A stretch of 64,000 nucleotides of DNA from Flavobacterium sp. AG291 (GCF_003350375.1 NZ_QQAR01000017.1:1-64000), one strand, 5' to 3'. Positions 1 to 9,051 are shown, counted from the stretch's first letter. Translations and numbers: made by a program. The notes: generated by a model from the sequence alone, not told the origin.

Positions 1-53
1 AGCCCGACTGCGCAGATGGTACTGCAATTTGTGGGAGAGTATGTCGTCGCCTT
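1..53 (+). rRNA. rrf: 5S ribosomal RNA, 3' end only
   Basis: The window opens inside the 3' half of a 5S rRNA. The stretch from AGCCCGACTGCGCAGATGG to GGGAGAGTATGTCGTCGCC matches the conserved loop D/E and closing helix of Bacteroidota 5S rRNA, and it is followed at once by a strong terminator, as expected at the end of an rRNA operon. The 5' half lies outside the window. The exact mature 3' end is an estimate. Confidence 0.85.
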
Positions 54-60
54 TCTTTTG

Positions 61-98
61 AAAACCCTTCATCATTTACGATGAAGGGTTTTTTGTTT
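61..98 (+). terminator. Terminator of the rRNA operon
   Basis: A perfect 10-bp stem (AACCCTTCAT / ATGAAGGGTT) with an 8-base loop is followed by a T-rich run. It lies directly after the 5S rRNA. Confidence 0.85.
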
Positions 99-109
99 TA
101 TAGCATTAT

Positions 110-163
110 TGGTACTGCAATTTGTGGTAGCCGATAGCTATCGGGGGTAGTCGCATTTCTTTT
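110..163 (+). repeat. Decayed second copy of the 5S rRNA tail with an inserted palindrome
   Basis: Positions 110-127 repeat exactly the 18 bases at 17-34 of the 5S rRNA, and 149-163 match 45-59 with one mismatch. Between them the 5S sequence is replaced by a segment holding the perfect 14-bp palindrome CCGATAGCTATCGG (131-144). No full 5S gene is present here. It looks like a remnant of a duplicated 5S 3' end interrupted by a small palindromic repeat. Confidence 0.65.
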
Positions 164-270
164 ACTTTTTTCGCGCTTGTCTCGTTTTTTGCTTTGAAAG
201 TTTATGATTATTTTAATAACTCCCCTTTATAGGTTTAAGTAACTTTGAGATTATCACTAATCGATTTACT

Positions 271-567
271 ATGAGAAAGTTACTTTTTATGCTGACTATA
301 ACAGTATGTGTAGCAATAATCAGTCCGGTTAAAGCTTACATAAATGTATCTGGAATAATTATAGTTCAGGAAAAACAATACAAAAAAATTAATGTATCTG
401 ATATCCCTAAGGAGGTGTTGGATAAGATTAAAAAGCAATATGGTAATTATACTATAAAGGAAGCTCAGAAGGCTGATGACGGTGAATATAAGTTAATACT
501 CAGCAAAGATGGAATTGATAACACGGCCACATTTACTTCAGCAGGAGATCTGATTAAGATATATTAA
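271..567 (+). CDS. Small exported protein, PepSY-like in outline
   Basis: A 98-residue protein with an N-terminal signal peptide (about residues 1-22, ending at VKA). The mature part has the plan of small exported flavobacterial proteins: a segment 'SDIPKEVLDKIKKQYGNYT' followed by a strand-rich half with DDGEYKL and a terminal strand. This recalls the PepSY-like/BLIP-like fold, but no catalytic motif is visible and a function cannot be assigned. It stands alone, convergent with nth, and its stop codon is part of the shared terminator hairpin. Confidence 0.6.
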   Translation: MRKLLFMLTITVCVAIISPVKAYINVSGIIIVQEKQYKKINVSDIPKEVLDKIKKQYGNYTIKEAQKADDGEYKLILSKDGIDNTATFTSAGDLIKIY

Positions 568-600
568 TAAAAGAGAGAAGTATATTGCTCTCTCTTTTAT
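567..600. terminator. Bidirectional terminator between convergent genes
   Basis: A perfect 12-bp inverted repeat (ATAAAAGAGAGA at 567-578, TCTCTCTTTTAT at 589-600) has a 10-base loop. The A/T-rich ends serve both strands, and the arms touch the stop codons of the exported protein and of nth. Confidence 0.75.
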
Positions 601-1241
601 TATTTGTGACTCAGACAATATTCACATACTTTATTCATGACACATTCGCTGTGTTTTGGATTGGTAGGTCTGCAAATTTCTCGTCCTAAAAATGAAATTG
701 CCATCCCGATTTCACTCCACATATCTTTAGGCAATACTTCCATCATTTGTTTTTCAATTTTGGTTGCATCTTTACCTTTGGCAATGCCAAGTCTCGGAGC
801 GACACGTAATACATGAAGATCAACCATAATTCCTTCGGGTTCTGAACCGGCTTCACGCATGATTACATTCGCAGACTTTCTGCCAACTCCTTTAAGAGCC
901 GTCAGTTCTTTCATGGTTTTCGGAATGTTCCTATCTTCTTTAACCGTTTCCGCTATTTCCTGAAGCCAAGCTATCTTATTTTGATGAAAACGAACTTCTT
1001 CAAGATATTCCATAAGTCCGGCAGTATTAGCCTTCGCTAAAGCTTTCATATCAGGATACTTTTTAAAAAACGCAGGTGTAATTTTGTTGATATGAGCATC
1101 GCTGTCCTGTGCTGAAAGAACAACCATTATTAAAAGCTGGTAAATGTTCTTATAATCCAAAGGATGCTGTTTTCCCTTATATTTCGCTATAAGAGGTCGG
1201 AGCTCCTTTTGCCAGTTTACACTTTCGTTAAAAAGATCCAT
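600..1241 (-). CDS. nth: Endonuclease III (DNA glycosylase/AP lyase) with an altered Fe-S ligand set
   Basis: A 213-residue HhH-GPD protein that excises oxidised pyrimidines and nicks at abasic sites in base excision repair. The helix-hairpin-helix LKGVGRKSA carries the catalytic Lys122, and VDLHVLRV carries the catalytic Asp141, both where E. coli Nth has them (K120, D138). The C-terminal iron-sulfur loop is unusual. The family pattern C-x6-C-x2-C-x5-C reads C190-x6-H197-x2-C200-x5-C206 here, with an extra Cys at 209. Family membership is clear. Whether a 4Fe-4S cluster forms through His197 or Cys209 is open. Length is typical. Confidence 0.9.
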   Translation of the reverse strand: MDLFNESVNWQKELRPLIAKYKGKQHPLDYKNIYQLLIMVVLSAQDSDAHINKITPAFFKKYPDMKALAKANTAGLMEYLEEVRFHQNKIAWLQEIAETVKEDRNIPKTMKELTALKGVGRKSANVIMREAGSEPEGIMVDLHVLRVAPRLGIAKGKDATKIEKQMMEVLPKDMWSEIGMAISFLGREICRPTNPKHSECVMNKVCEYCLSHK

Positions 1242-1257
1242 AAGCTGAAGTTACAAA

Positions 1258-1650
1258 TTATTCCTTTAGGTCAATAGAAAGAGAGTTTACGCAATATCTT
1301 TGGCCGGTTTCAGTGGGGCCATCGTCAAAAACATGACCAAGGTGACTGCCGCAATTGGCACAGAGAATCTCAGTTCGCATCATTCCATGAGAAGTATCTT
1401 TGATATATTCTATTTTTCCAGAAATTGATTCGTCAAAAGATGGCCAACCACAGCCTGACTGGAATTTGGAATCGCTTTCAAATAAGGGTTCACCACAAGC
1501 ACCACAACAGTATGTTCCTTTGTCAAATGTTAGGTTATATTTTCCTGAATGTGGAAATTCAGTCCCCTTTTCACGTAATATTCTGAATCTTTCTAAACCC
1601 AGTTCTTCTTTCCACTGAGCTTCAGTTTTTTCTATATTGTATTTTTCCAT
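1258..1650 (-). CDS. msrB: Peptide-methionine (R)-S-oxide reductase MsrB, cytosolic
   Basis: A 130-residue MsrB that reduces the R epimer of methionine sulfoxide in proteins. Visible features are the two zinc CxxC pairs (C49-GA-C52 and C107-AN-C110), the SGCGWPSF loop with a possible resolving Cys77, and the catalytic Cys120 in RYCVNS. There is no signal peptide, so it should act in the cytosol. It lies 9 bases downstream of a second, exported msrB copy and 16 bases upstream of nth on the same strand, so the three plus the hydrolase probably form one stress-repair transcription unit. Confidence 0.93.
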   Translation of the reverse strand: MEKYNIEKTEAQWKEELGLERFRILREKGTEFPHSGKYNLTFDKGTYCCGACGEPLFESDSKFQSGCGWPSFDESISGKIEYIKDTSHGMMRTEILCANCGSHLGHVFDDGPTETGQRYCVNSLSIDLKE

Positions 1651-1659
1651 GAAGTAAGC

Positions 1660-2172
1660 TTATTTTTTGGCAGGTATAAATTTAATAGAAACTGAGTTAG
1701 TACAAAATCTATTTCCGGTAGTTTCTTCAGGCCCATCATCAAATACATGACCTAAGTGTCCACCACAATTCGCACACATAACTTCAGTTCGGGTCATGCC
1801 CAATGATTTATCTTCTTTATAAATTACCGAACCTTTTATTGCCTGGTCAAAAGATGGCCATCCGCATGAAGAATCAAACTTTGCATCAGATTTAAACAAA
1901 GGATTACCACAGGCTGCACAAACATATACACCTTTTTCAAAATGTTTATAATATTCTCCTGTGAAAGGTCTTTCTGTTGCTTTTTGACGAAGTACCTGAT
2001 ACTGTTCCTCGGTTAACACTTTTTTCCAATCAGCATCGGTAGTACTTTTGTCCAGTTTCACATTTTTATCAGTTTGCTGAAGCGTTTCAGTCTTTACTAC
2101 TGCATTTTTCTTTTCCTGGCCCTGGCATGCAGCAAGGGTAAATAAGAGGGCAATAACAACTAGTTTTTTCAT
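1660..2172 (-). CDS. msrB: Peptide-methionine (R)-S-oxide reductase MsrB, exported lipoprotein
   Basis: A 170-residue paralog of the next gene. The N terminus is a lipoprotein signal (lipobox TLAAC, about residue 16) followed by a Lys/Thr-rich spacer of about 30 residues, then a full MsrB domain with CAACG and CANCG zinc motifs, SSCGWPSF and the catalytic Cys in NRFCTNS. It should repair methionine oxidation in envelope proteins. Its start overlaps the end of the upstream alpha/beta hydrolase gene by 4 bases (ATGA), which suggests translational coupling. Confidence 0.92.
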   Translation of the reverse strand: MKKLVVIALLFTLAACQGQEKKNAVVKTETLQQTDKNVKLDKSTTDADWKKVLTEEQYQVLRQKATERPFTGEYYKHFEKGVYVCAACGNPLFKSDAKFDSSCGWPSFDQAIKGSVIYKEDKSLGMTRTEVMCANCGGHLGHVFDDGPEETTGNRFCTNSVSIKFIPAKK

Positions 2173-3032
2173 GATTCTAAGAATTGAATAATTTTTTTTA
2201 TGACTTTATTGTCGCCTAAAATTTTACGATGCCCCAAGCCCTTTGTTATCATTATTTCATGATATGCAAGATGTTTTGCTATATGATGAGCCGCACTTAC
2301 CGGTACATCTGTATCATCTTCATCATGAATTACCAAAACAGGACAAACTACATCCATTGCAGCTATATACGCTGAATAGGTGTTAATGGTTTCGCCAAAT
2401 TTCTTTTCAAACAAACCAATCATTATTTTACCTGTATCAATATTCATTCCTAATTTTTCGGTAAAGTCATTCATTATATCCTCAATAACGTCTCCACTCC
2501 CTATAATTGCTGCTTTTTTTACCTTTAACCCTTTCTTAATTGCATTTAGAACCGACATAGCTCCCAATGAATGCCCAATTGCATACTCGAAAGGACCAAA
2601 TTGTTTATCAAGTTCAAGAATGGCGGTAATAAATTCAGACATATCGCTGTATTTTCCTTCTGCTTTTCCATGTGAAGGAGCGTCGAAACTTATGGTGCTA
2701 TAACCTTGCTTCAGGAGTTTATCGGCAATACTGTGCAATTGGGTTCCGCGGCCACTCCATCCGTGTACTAGCAAAACTTTTTTATCGCTTTCACCATAAT
2801 GGTAAACATGTATTTTTTTTCCGATAGATGGTAGTAAAAAGTCATGTTGCCTGCTTTTGCTATCCATTTCTTCTTCACGTTTTGGAAGTCTGAATTTCAT
2901 GGGTGTCGTAAAAAGTTTCATGGCAAATTTTGCTGCAAGACGTGGAGAAGTCATCTCCAGAATTTTAGCAGTAACCAATATCGGCTTTGGTATTCTCATC
3001 GAATCACGATGCTTTTTGGGATTATCGGACAT
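2169..3032 (-). CDS. Alpha/beta hydrolase
   Basis: An alpha/beta-hydrolase fold protein of 287 residues from the ATG at 3032. A TTG seven codons upstream (3053) is possible, but a -7-like box (TAACTTGC, 3050-3057 on this strand) overlaps it, which favours the ATG. Visible are the oxyanion-loop motif HGWSGRG, the nucleophile elbow GHSLGA, an acid in DEDDTDVP and the terminal catalytic His in GLGHRKIL. The substrate cannot be told; a serine esterase/lipase-like activity is likely. It overlaps the exported msrB by 4 bases and leads that cluster. Confidence 0.8.
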   Translation of the reverse strand: MSDNPKKHRDSMRIPKPILVTAKILEMTSPRLAAKFAMKLFTTPMKFRLPKREEEMDSKSRQHDFLLPSIGKKIHVYHYGESDKKVLLVHGWSGRGTQLHSIADKLLKQGYSTISFDAPSHGKAEGKYSDMSEFITAILELDKQFGPFEYAIGHSLGAMSVLNAIKKGLKVKKAAIIGSGDVIEDIMNDFTEKLGMNIDTGKIMIGLFEKKFGETINTYSAYIAAMDVVCPVLVIHDEDDTDVPVSAAHHIAKHLAYHEIMITKGLGHRKILGDNKVIKKIIQFLES

Positions 3033-3235
3033 TTTAAAGGAATTTTTCAGCAAGTTACAATTTATTATGCTTGCCTAGTTTTAAGTGTGTTATAAAATTG
3101 ATAGTAGGTGTATTATGATTCAAATGTGAATTAATTTGAACATTCACAATACTTTAACTTCGCAGTGTTAATTTTTTGAAATAGTTATAAAATGAATTTC
3201 CTAAATTTGAATAGAATTTAATAAACTTCATAACC

Positions 3236-4051
3236 ATGAGAAAAGGTGTATTAACATCATCTGCTTTTCTACTGCTTTTTATATTTGCCTGCAGTACGAA
3301 TCCTTTAACAGGTAAATCGGATCTGAATTTTGTATCGAATGATCAGATATTTCCAACTGCTTTTGCAGAATATAGCCAGTTCCTGAAAGAAAATAAAGTA
3401 ATCAAGGGAACGGCTGATGCGCAACGTGTTGTAACCGTAGGGCAAAAAATTAAAGCTGCGGCAGAAAAACTTCTTAATTCGAAAGGACAATCAAATTACC
3501 TTAACGGCTATGCATGGGAGTACAACCTTGTTGATAGCAAAGAGGTAAATGCCTGGTGTATGCCTGGAGGTAAAATTGTGGTTTATTCAGGGATTTTGCC
3601 AATTACGAAAGATGAAGCAGGACTTGCAACTGTAATGGGGCACGAAGTAGCTCACGCATTGTTAAATCATGGAGCTCAACGTATGAGTGCTGCGCAACTA
3701 CAGCAACTAGGTGCTGCAGGTGTTCAGGTGGCGGCATCCGGGCAAAGTTCATCAACACAGGAAATACTTATGCAGGCTTATGGATTAGGATCTGAAGTAG
3801 GAGGGATGCTTCCTTTCAGTAGAAAACATGAAACCGAAGCTGATGAGATTGGCCTTACGCTTATGGCCATAGCTGGCTATAATCCGGATAAAGCCGTTGA
3901 ATTTTGGCAAAGGATGGAAGCTAACTCAGGAGGAGCGACTCAACCTGAATTTTTGAGTACACACCCTTCAGGTTCAACAAGGATTGCACACATAAAGAGT
4001 ATCGTTGCTAATGCAAAAGTGGAAGCAGCTAAGTTTGGAGTAAAATACTAA
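3236..4051 (+). CDS. M48 family metallopeptidase, lipoprotein
   Basis: A 271-residue zinc peptidase anchored as a lipoprotein (lipobox FIFAC, Cys19). The HExxH motif is HEVAH at residues 136-140 and the third zinc ligand is the Glu in HETEADEIG. The short form with C-terminal TQPEFLSTHPSGSTRI is typical of the LoiP/YcaL-BepA-like single-domain M48 group, which works in periplasmic outer-membrane protein quality control. It is monocistronic. A -7-like box TAAATTTG lies at 3202-3209, and a terminator follows the stop. Confidence 0.88.
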   Translation: MRKGVLTSSAFLLLFIFACSTNPLTGKSDLNFVSNDQIFPTAFAEYSQFLKENKVIKGTADAQRVVTVGQKIKAAAEKLLNSKGQSNYLNGYAWEYNLVDSKEVNAWCMPGGKIVVYSGILPITKDEAGLATVMGHEVAHALLNHGAQRMSAAQLQQLGAAGVQVAASGQSSSTQEILMQAYGLGSEVGGMLPFSRKHETEADEIGLTLMAIAGYNPDKAVEFWQRMEANSGGATQPEFLSTHPSGSTRIAHIKSIVANAKVEAAKFGVKY

Positions 4052-4077
4052 TTGTATTGAAACAATAATATTGTTAG

Positions 4078-4103
4078 AAAGCTACCATAAGGTAGCTTTT
4101 TTT
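4078..4103 (+). terminator. Terminator after the M48 peptidase gene
   Basis: The stem AAAGCTACC / GGTAGCTTT has a 4-base loop and is followed by a run of T. Confidence 0.85.
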
Positions 4104-4276
4104 ATTTTACAAAGTATTGAATGTTAAATTAGTAGTAATATAAGTATGAATATTTACGTTTTTTATGGAGGGAAAGCATTGGTTTGCTTGTTCTATAAAT
4201 AAAGAAAAAGCTTTGTTTATACTGAAAATGCTGTATAAATCGATATGTATGTTTAAAAACAAAAATTTTAGAGAAA

Positions 4277-5686
4277 ATGATGTGGAGATTTGTTTTGTTA
4301 GTATTTCCTTTATCCTTGATGGCTCAGGATCCGGTTATTTTCAGTAATGATAAATACAGTGGTATAAGTGGTGTAGGCTTTTCTCCTACGCAACCCTTTT
4401 TTAATCCGAATCCATGGGATGTAAATGTTATTGCGGAAGATATTTTTGTGCAGAATAACTATACTTATATTTCGAATTTAAGTATTGTTGGTATTCCAGG
4501 TGCTGATATCAAATCGGTAAATTTGTTTGACAATATTATGGGAGTTACCGGACTGCATATTCAGGATTATTACAATAAAGCTAAAGGTGGCTATCATTTC
4601 AGTTCCGATCTTTTAGGTCCATCATTTTCATTCACAACAGATATACAGCAGAAAAAATATGTTTTCGGACTGTTTACCCGAGTGCGCACTCAAGGCTCGG
4701 CTCTTGATATTGATAATTATTCACGAATAAATAATACCAATACTGATGCTGTTTACCTCTATGATTTTCATCCTTTCAAAACCAATTTTATGAACTGGGG
4801 CGAAGTAGGGATTAATGTTTCTACACAAATATTTGAGAAAAAAGAATTTAGATTGGTGCTTGGAGGCAGCCTGAAATATGAGATTGGTTATGATGCTATG
4901 AAAATTAACAGCAAGAGCACCGCGAATATTGTCAGGACTGTTGACAGTAATTTCGCGACCGATGGAGTATTGACAAATTATAATATTGATGCTTCTTATG
5001 CAACCGCCTATGATTCAGAAAAAAAGAAGTATGATTTTAAGTCTAACGGAAGAGGTTTGGGTGCTGATGTAGGACTAACTTTTATAAAATGGAATTACAG
5101 GATGGAAGATTATGACTATAAGATATCATTTAATGTACTGGATATAGGGTATATCAATTTTAAGGGACAGAATCATCATTTTAGGGGCAGGCCTTTTGAC
5201 TTTAATAGTCTGTCGGGCAGAAACATTAACAGTCCTGAAGAATTAATGCATATTTTAAGCGAAGAGGTATACGGAGACCCCGACGCTTCGTTAGTAGGTA
5301 CAGATTTTTCTATTGGCCTTCCTACAAGCATGCATGTTAATATGAGTAAAAGGATAAGGGATGATCATTATTTGAATTTTGATTTAGTGCAAAGAGCACC
5401 AGTTTTTAAAAACAGTCTCAGACGTGCTAATATTGCTAATGTTTCCTACTCGGTTCAAAAGAAAATATTGGGATATGGAGCTTCGGTTTCTATGTATGAA
5501 TTCAGGGATTTACAGCTTGGTACTTATTTAAGGCTGGGGCCACTTATCATAGGAAGCGAAAACTTTTTGCCTCTTTTCTTTAAGCAAAAGAAACTTCATT
5601 CAGCGGATTTTTATTTTGCCATTAAGATTTATCCGTTTATTGAAAGAAATAGCGACAAACCCCATAGAAGTAATTGCAGATGCTGA
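4277..5686 (+). CDS. DUF5723-like outer-membrane/envelope protein
   Basis: A 469-residue exported protein with a short signal peptide (cleavage expected after LMA, about residue 16). The mature protein is rich in alternating aromatic and polar strands (for example YKISFNVLDIGYINF and YLRLGPLIIGS) and lacks enzyme motifs, as expected for a beta-barrel. The overall plan resembles the Bacteroidota family DUF5723 (related to PorP/SprF-like barrels). The role is unknown. The start is the first of two adjacent ATGs. A rival ORF in another frame starting at 4165 has no protein-like features. Confidence 0.6.
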   Translation: MMWRFVLLVFPLSLMAQDPVIFSNDKYSGISGVGFSPTQPFFNPNPWDVNVIAEDIFVQNNYTYISNLSIVGIPGADIKSVNLFDNIMGVTGLHIQDYYNKAKGGYHFSSDLLGPSFSFTTDIQQKKYVFGLFTRVRTQGSALDIDNYSRINNTNTDAVYLYDFHPFKTNFMNWGEVGINVSTQIFEKKEFRLVLGGSLKYEIGYDAMKINSKSTANIVRTVDSNFATDGVLTNYNIDASYATAYDSEKKKYDFKSNGRGLGADVGLTFIKWNYRMEDYDYKISFNVLDIGYINFKGQNHHFRGRPFDFNSLSGRNINSPEELMHILSEEVYGDPDASLVGTDFSIGLPTSMHVNMSKRIRDDHYLNFDLVQRAPVFKNSLRRANIANVSYSVQKKILGYGASVSMYEFRDLQLGTYLRLGPLIIGSENFLPLFFKQKKLHSADFYFAIKIYPFIERNSDKPHRSNCRC

Positions 5687-5765
5687 TGTTATGTGGATAT
5701 GTTTTTAGTCATTAAAAGTTTACGACTTTATAACCTTAGACTTTACGATATAAGGAAAAATAAAT

Positions 5766-5773
5766 TAGCTTTG
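5766..5773 (+). promoter_or_regulatory. -7 promoter element of the UMF1-type transporter
   Basis: TAGCTTTG fits the Bacteroidota -7 consensus TAnnTTTG and lies about 20 bases before the start codon. No clear TTG is seen at -33. A small inverted repeat (TTGGTTT at 5771-5777 and AAACCAA at 5781-5787) overlaps the predicted transcript start. Confidence 0.5.
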
Positions 5774-5792
5774 GTTTTCCAAACCAAAAACT

Positions 5793-7088
5793 ATGACACA
5801 ATTAGAAAAAGGAAGTAAAAAGCTTCTGAATGCCTGGGCTTTTTACGATTGGGCTAACTCTGTATACAGCCTTGTGATCGCTTCGGCTATATTCCCAATT
5901 TTTTATGATGCTTTGTTCTCCTCAAAAGGTATTACTCATGTGCCTATTTTTGGTTCGTCAGTAAAGGGAACGGCGCTAATGAGCTTTGTAACTGCTTTTG
6001 CTTTTTTATTGGTGGCTTTTATATCGCCTTTACTTTCGGGTATTGCCGATTATTCAGGAAATAAGAAAGGTTTCCTTAAGCTCTTTTGTTATATAGGGGC
6101 ATTATCGTGTATAGGACTTTACTGGTTTGACCTTGATAACATTTATCCGAGCCTTGTATTTTATTTCTTTGGTTTGGTTGGGTTTTGGGGTAGTCTTGTT
6201 TTTTATAATTCCTATCTTCCTGATGTTGCTTTTCCTGATCAACAGGATGCATTGAGTGCACGTGGCTATTCTATGGGGTATATTGGGAGTGTTATCTTAC
6301 TGATCGTTAACCTTGGAATGGTTATGTCTGTGGAAGAGGGTGAGTCACAAATTACCATGATGCGCTGGTCATTTGTTTCTGTAGGTGTATGGTGGATATT
6401 GTTTAGCCAATATACCTATTACTATCTGCCAAAGGGAAATAAGCCTGCTAATAAGGTTACTGCCGATGTATTGCTTAATGGCTTTAGAGAACTTCGTAAA
6501 GTTTGGTTCCAGCTGAAGCAGAATATTACGCTTAAGAGATATTTGGGAGCTTTCTTTGTTTATAGTATGGCAGTACAAACAGTTATGCTTGTAGCTACAT
6601 ACTTTGGAGCGGAAGAGATTCAATGGGGAGAAGGTGGCGCGAAACAGATGGGGCTTATTATTAGCATACTGCTTATCCAACTCGTAGCAGTAGGAGGAGC
6701 TATTATTACATCAAGACTTTCTGAGAAATATGGAAATATAAAAGCACTAATAGGTATCAATTGCATTTGGGCAGTAATATGTATTGTCGCTTATTTTATA
6801 TCGTTACCAATACACTTTTATGTAACTGCTGCATTTGTAGGTTTGGTTATGGGAGGTATACAGTCACTTTCACGTTCCACCTATTCAAAAATGTTGCCTG
6901 AAACACAGGATACAGCTTCCTTCTTTAGCTTTTATGATGTTACCGAGAAGGTTGGAATCGTGATAGGTATGGTGCTATATGGCGCTATTGACCAAATATT
7001 CGGAAGTATGCGTTATTCTGTAGTTTTCCTTACATTATTCTTTATTGTAGGTGTATTTTTGTTGCTAAGAGTAAACAGAAACAGATAG
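5793..7088 (+). CDS. MFS transporter, UMF1/Atg22-like family
   Basis: A 431-residue inner-membrane protein with about 12 hydrophobic helices. The opening 'LLNAWAFYDWANSVYSLVI' is the signature of UMF1-family MFS transporters, related to eukaryotic Atg22 vacuolar effluxers. The later segment GGIQSLSRSTYSKMLPE is the conserved loop before the last helices. The substrate is unknown. It stands alone between the DUF5723 gene and the lipoprotein cluster. Confidence 0.85.
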   Translation: MTQLEKGSKKLLNAWAFYDWANSVYSLVIASAIFPIFYDALFSSKGITHVPIFGSSVKGTALMSFVTAFAFLLVAFISPLLSGIADYSGNKKGFLKLFCYIGALSCIGLYWFDLDNIYPSLVFYFFGLVGFWGSLVFYNSYLPDVAFPDQQDALSARGYSMGYIGSVILLIVNLGMVMSVEEGESQITMMRWSFVSVGVWWILFSQYTYYYLPKGNKPANKVTADVLLNGFRELRKVWFQLKQNITLKRYLGAFFVYSMAVQTVMLVATYFGAEEIQWGEGGAKQMGLIISILLIQLVAVGGAIITSRLSEKYGNIKALIGINCIWAVICIVAYFISLPIHFYVTAAFVGLVMGGIQSLSRSTYSKMLPETQDTASFFSFYDVTEKVGIVIGMVLYGAIDQIFGSMRYSVVFLTLFFIVGVFLLLRVNRNR

Positions 7089-7239
7089 TTTGCTTAACTA
7101 TATTGAATTGTCAGATGAAATATGTAAATAATAGTTTTGATAATTAAGAACTTATTTGTTTTTTTGACATTTTGTAGCATTAGCTTTTTGACTTAAACTG
7201 AAACCAAAATAATTATTATTAAAAACGACCAAAACTGAT

Positions 7240-8130
7240 ATGAAAAAACTTAGATTTCTAACGGCTTTTGTTGCTTTTGCAACTATGTTAGGGCTTACCT
7301 CTTGTTCTGATGATCCTGCCGAATTGCTTAATGGGGGACAAGGACCTGCAGGTTCGACTATTTTGAATGTAAACTACACGATTCCGGGAGATTCTACAAA
7401 GGTTTTTGTGGCTACAAGTGTTAATGCTACTGCTTCGGGAGATTATGTTACTATTGATGCTGAAAATGCTGATACAGGAGAATCATTAGTAATAGAATTT
7501 GGTAACCAGCTTAATAAGAATGGTGGTTTTGCTGAAGGAACTATAACTTATGTTGATGCTTCAGGTAATGAATATACCGCAACAAGTCCGTTTACAAGCC
7601 TGAATACAGGTGTTGTTAAATTGTCTGAGTCAGCTGCCGGTACTATAACAGGTGCATTCAGTTTTATAGGTTATGATAACAACGCTGCTGCTCCGGAAGA
7701 CGGTGTTCCATTCTTTAGTGGTATTTTTGAACAGGTGCCATTATCGGGGACTCTTCCTACGCCACTTCCTTATGAGCCTCCATTTGAGGCTTCAATAAAA
7801 GCTACTGTTGGTGCTACAACTGTTGATTTTGGCACTGCCTGGTCTGTTGTAAATCAGCAAGGGCATACATTTAAAGGAACCAATACAGAACCAGCATATG
7901 AAATAAGTCTTTTTTTAACAGCTGTGAGTGAAGGTACCTTTGTGATTGATATGTCTACTGTATCAGCTTCGGTTACTGTTGGAGAGGATGTATATAATGC
8001 AGTTAGCGGTGAAATTATCATTACAGATGTTACAGATGGTATTGCAACAGGAACATTTACGTTTACCGCAGAAAATGAGTTTGGAACTGTCGAAGTGACA
8101 AATGGAACATTTAAAATGTCTGTTGAATAA
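7240..8130 (+). CDS. Surface lipoprotein with two DUF6252-like repeats
   Basis: A 296-residue lipoprotein (signal peptide, lipobox LTSC at about Cys22) with a short Gly-rich tether GGQGPAGS. The rest falls into two beta-rich halves of about 130 residues, each ending in a 'G.ITGAFSF'/'GTFTFTAENEFGTVEVTNGTF' type strand pair. This resembles the Bacteroidota lipoprotein family DUF6252, of unknown function. It is followed after 17 bases by the next lipoprotein gene, so the two are probably co-transcribed. Confidence 0.6.
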   Translation: MKKLRFLTAFVAFATMLGLTSCSDDPAELLNGGQGPAGSTILNVNYTIPGDSTKVFVATSVNATASGDYVTIDAENADTGESLVIEFGNQLNKNGGFAEGTITYVDASGNEYTATSPFTSLNTGVVKLSESAAGTITGAFSFIGYDNNAAAPEDGVPFFSGIFEQVPLSGTLPTPLPYEPPFEASIKATVGATTVDFGTAWSVVNQQGHTFKGTNTEPAYEISLFLTAVSEGTFVIDMSTVSASVTVGEDVYNAVSGEIIITDVTDGIATGTFTFTAENEFGTVEVTNGTFKMSVE

Positions 8131-8147
8131 AACTTAAAGGATAGATA

Positions 8148-8942
8148 ATGAAAAAGAGCATCATACGATCTTTAGTAATAGTTTTAATTACGGCAATTGG
8201 TTTTGTTTCATGTGACACTGAACCCGTTGACCCGGTTTTAAACGATAACAACAATAATGGTGAGAATCCTGGTAATAGCCCCGGATCAAATCCTGGTACT
8301 GAACCTGGTACCAGTGATGGTGATTACTGGCCTTATGCTATTAATAATCAGTGGGTATTTGAACAGGATGGAGAAGCTAATCAGCCAATGAAGATTACTT
8401 CAACTGAGGTTGTAAACAATAAAACATATTATAAGATAGACCATTTCTTTGAAAATGAAGGAACTGGTGATGGATTTACAGGAAATGCTACCATGCTTCT
8501 TAGAAAAGAGGGGGGAAGTTATTCGGTAAGGGTAAGTGTTGAAATACCGTCGGAAGAAGGAATGTCTATCACTGTATCTCCTTTTGAGTATATTTTCCTT
8601 AAGGATAACCTTGAAGTAGGACAAACCTGGACAGATACGGCCGAACAAGTTACAAGTTATGAAATAGAAGGTTCTCCAATACCTATGCCTGACGTGGTAA
8701 TGAATTTAACTTTTGAGGGCAAGATTTTAGCTAAAGATGTTACTGTTACTGTTAATGGAGTAACTTATAATGACGTTATTAAAATATCTTTTAAGCAAAC
8801 TGCTGTAATTGAAGGAATGGGTACTGAAACGGTAACAAATTCTGAAATATGGTTTGCAAAAAATATAGGACCTGTTAAGTCTGTTGCAAATGCAGGGACG
8901 GATACTTTTACTCAGGAACTTCAGTCTTATATAGTAAATTAA
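8148..8942 (+). CDS. Lipoprotein with a CDTEPVDPVLN leader, function unknown
   Basis: A 264-residue lipoprotein. The signal peptide ends in the lipobox FVSC. The mature N terminus CDTEPVDPVLNDNNNN is followed by a Gly/Pro/Asn spacer (residues about 25-60), then a globular beta-rich domain beginning at YWPYAINNQWVF. That start is common to Bacteroidota surface lipoproteins of unknown role. The leader is nearly identical to that of the lipoprotein at 9084 although the folded domains differ. A good terminator follows. Confidence 0.6.
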   Translation: MKKSIIRSLVIVLITAIGFVSCDTEPVDPVLNDNNNNGENPGNSPGSNPGTEPGTSDGDYWPYAINNQWVFEQDGEANQPMKITSTEVVNNKTYYKIDHFFENEGTGDGFTGNATMLLRKEGGSYSVRVSVEIPSEEGMSITVSPFEYIFLKDNLEVGQTWTDTAEQVTSYEIEGSPIPMPDVVMNLTFEGKILAKDVTVTVNGVTYNDVIKISFKQTAVIEGMGTETVTNSEIWFAKNIGPVKSVANAGTDTFTQELQSYIVN

Positions 8943-8967
8943 GATAAAAATATCCTTTATTATACTG

Positions 8968-8998
8968 AAAAGCATCCGCATAAGCGGATGCTTTTTTT
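8968..8998 (+). terminator. Terminator after the two-gene lipoprotein unit
   Basis: The 9-bp stem AGCATCCGC / GCGGATGCT is followed by seven T. Confidence 0.9.
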
Positions 8999-9051
8999 AT
9001 AAAATATTATCGTTTACTTTTTAATAGTAATAATTTGTCTAAAAATACTTT

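Noticed and set aside
4165..4347. 60-residue frame before the DUF5723 gene
   Set aside because: It overlaps the signal peptide of the real gene in another frame and shows no signal or domain.
8148..8942. A secretion sorting signal (T9SS C-terminal domain) in the small lipoprotein
   Set aside because: The C terminus ends QELQSYIVN with no type A or B motif; only the lipoprotein leader is supported.
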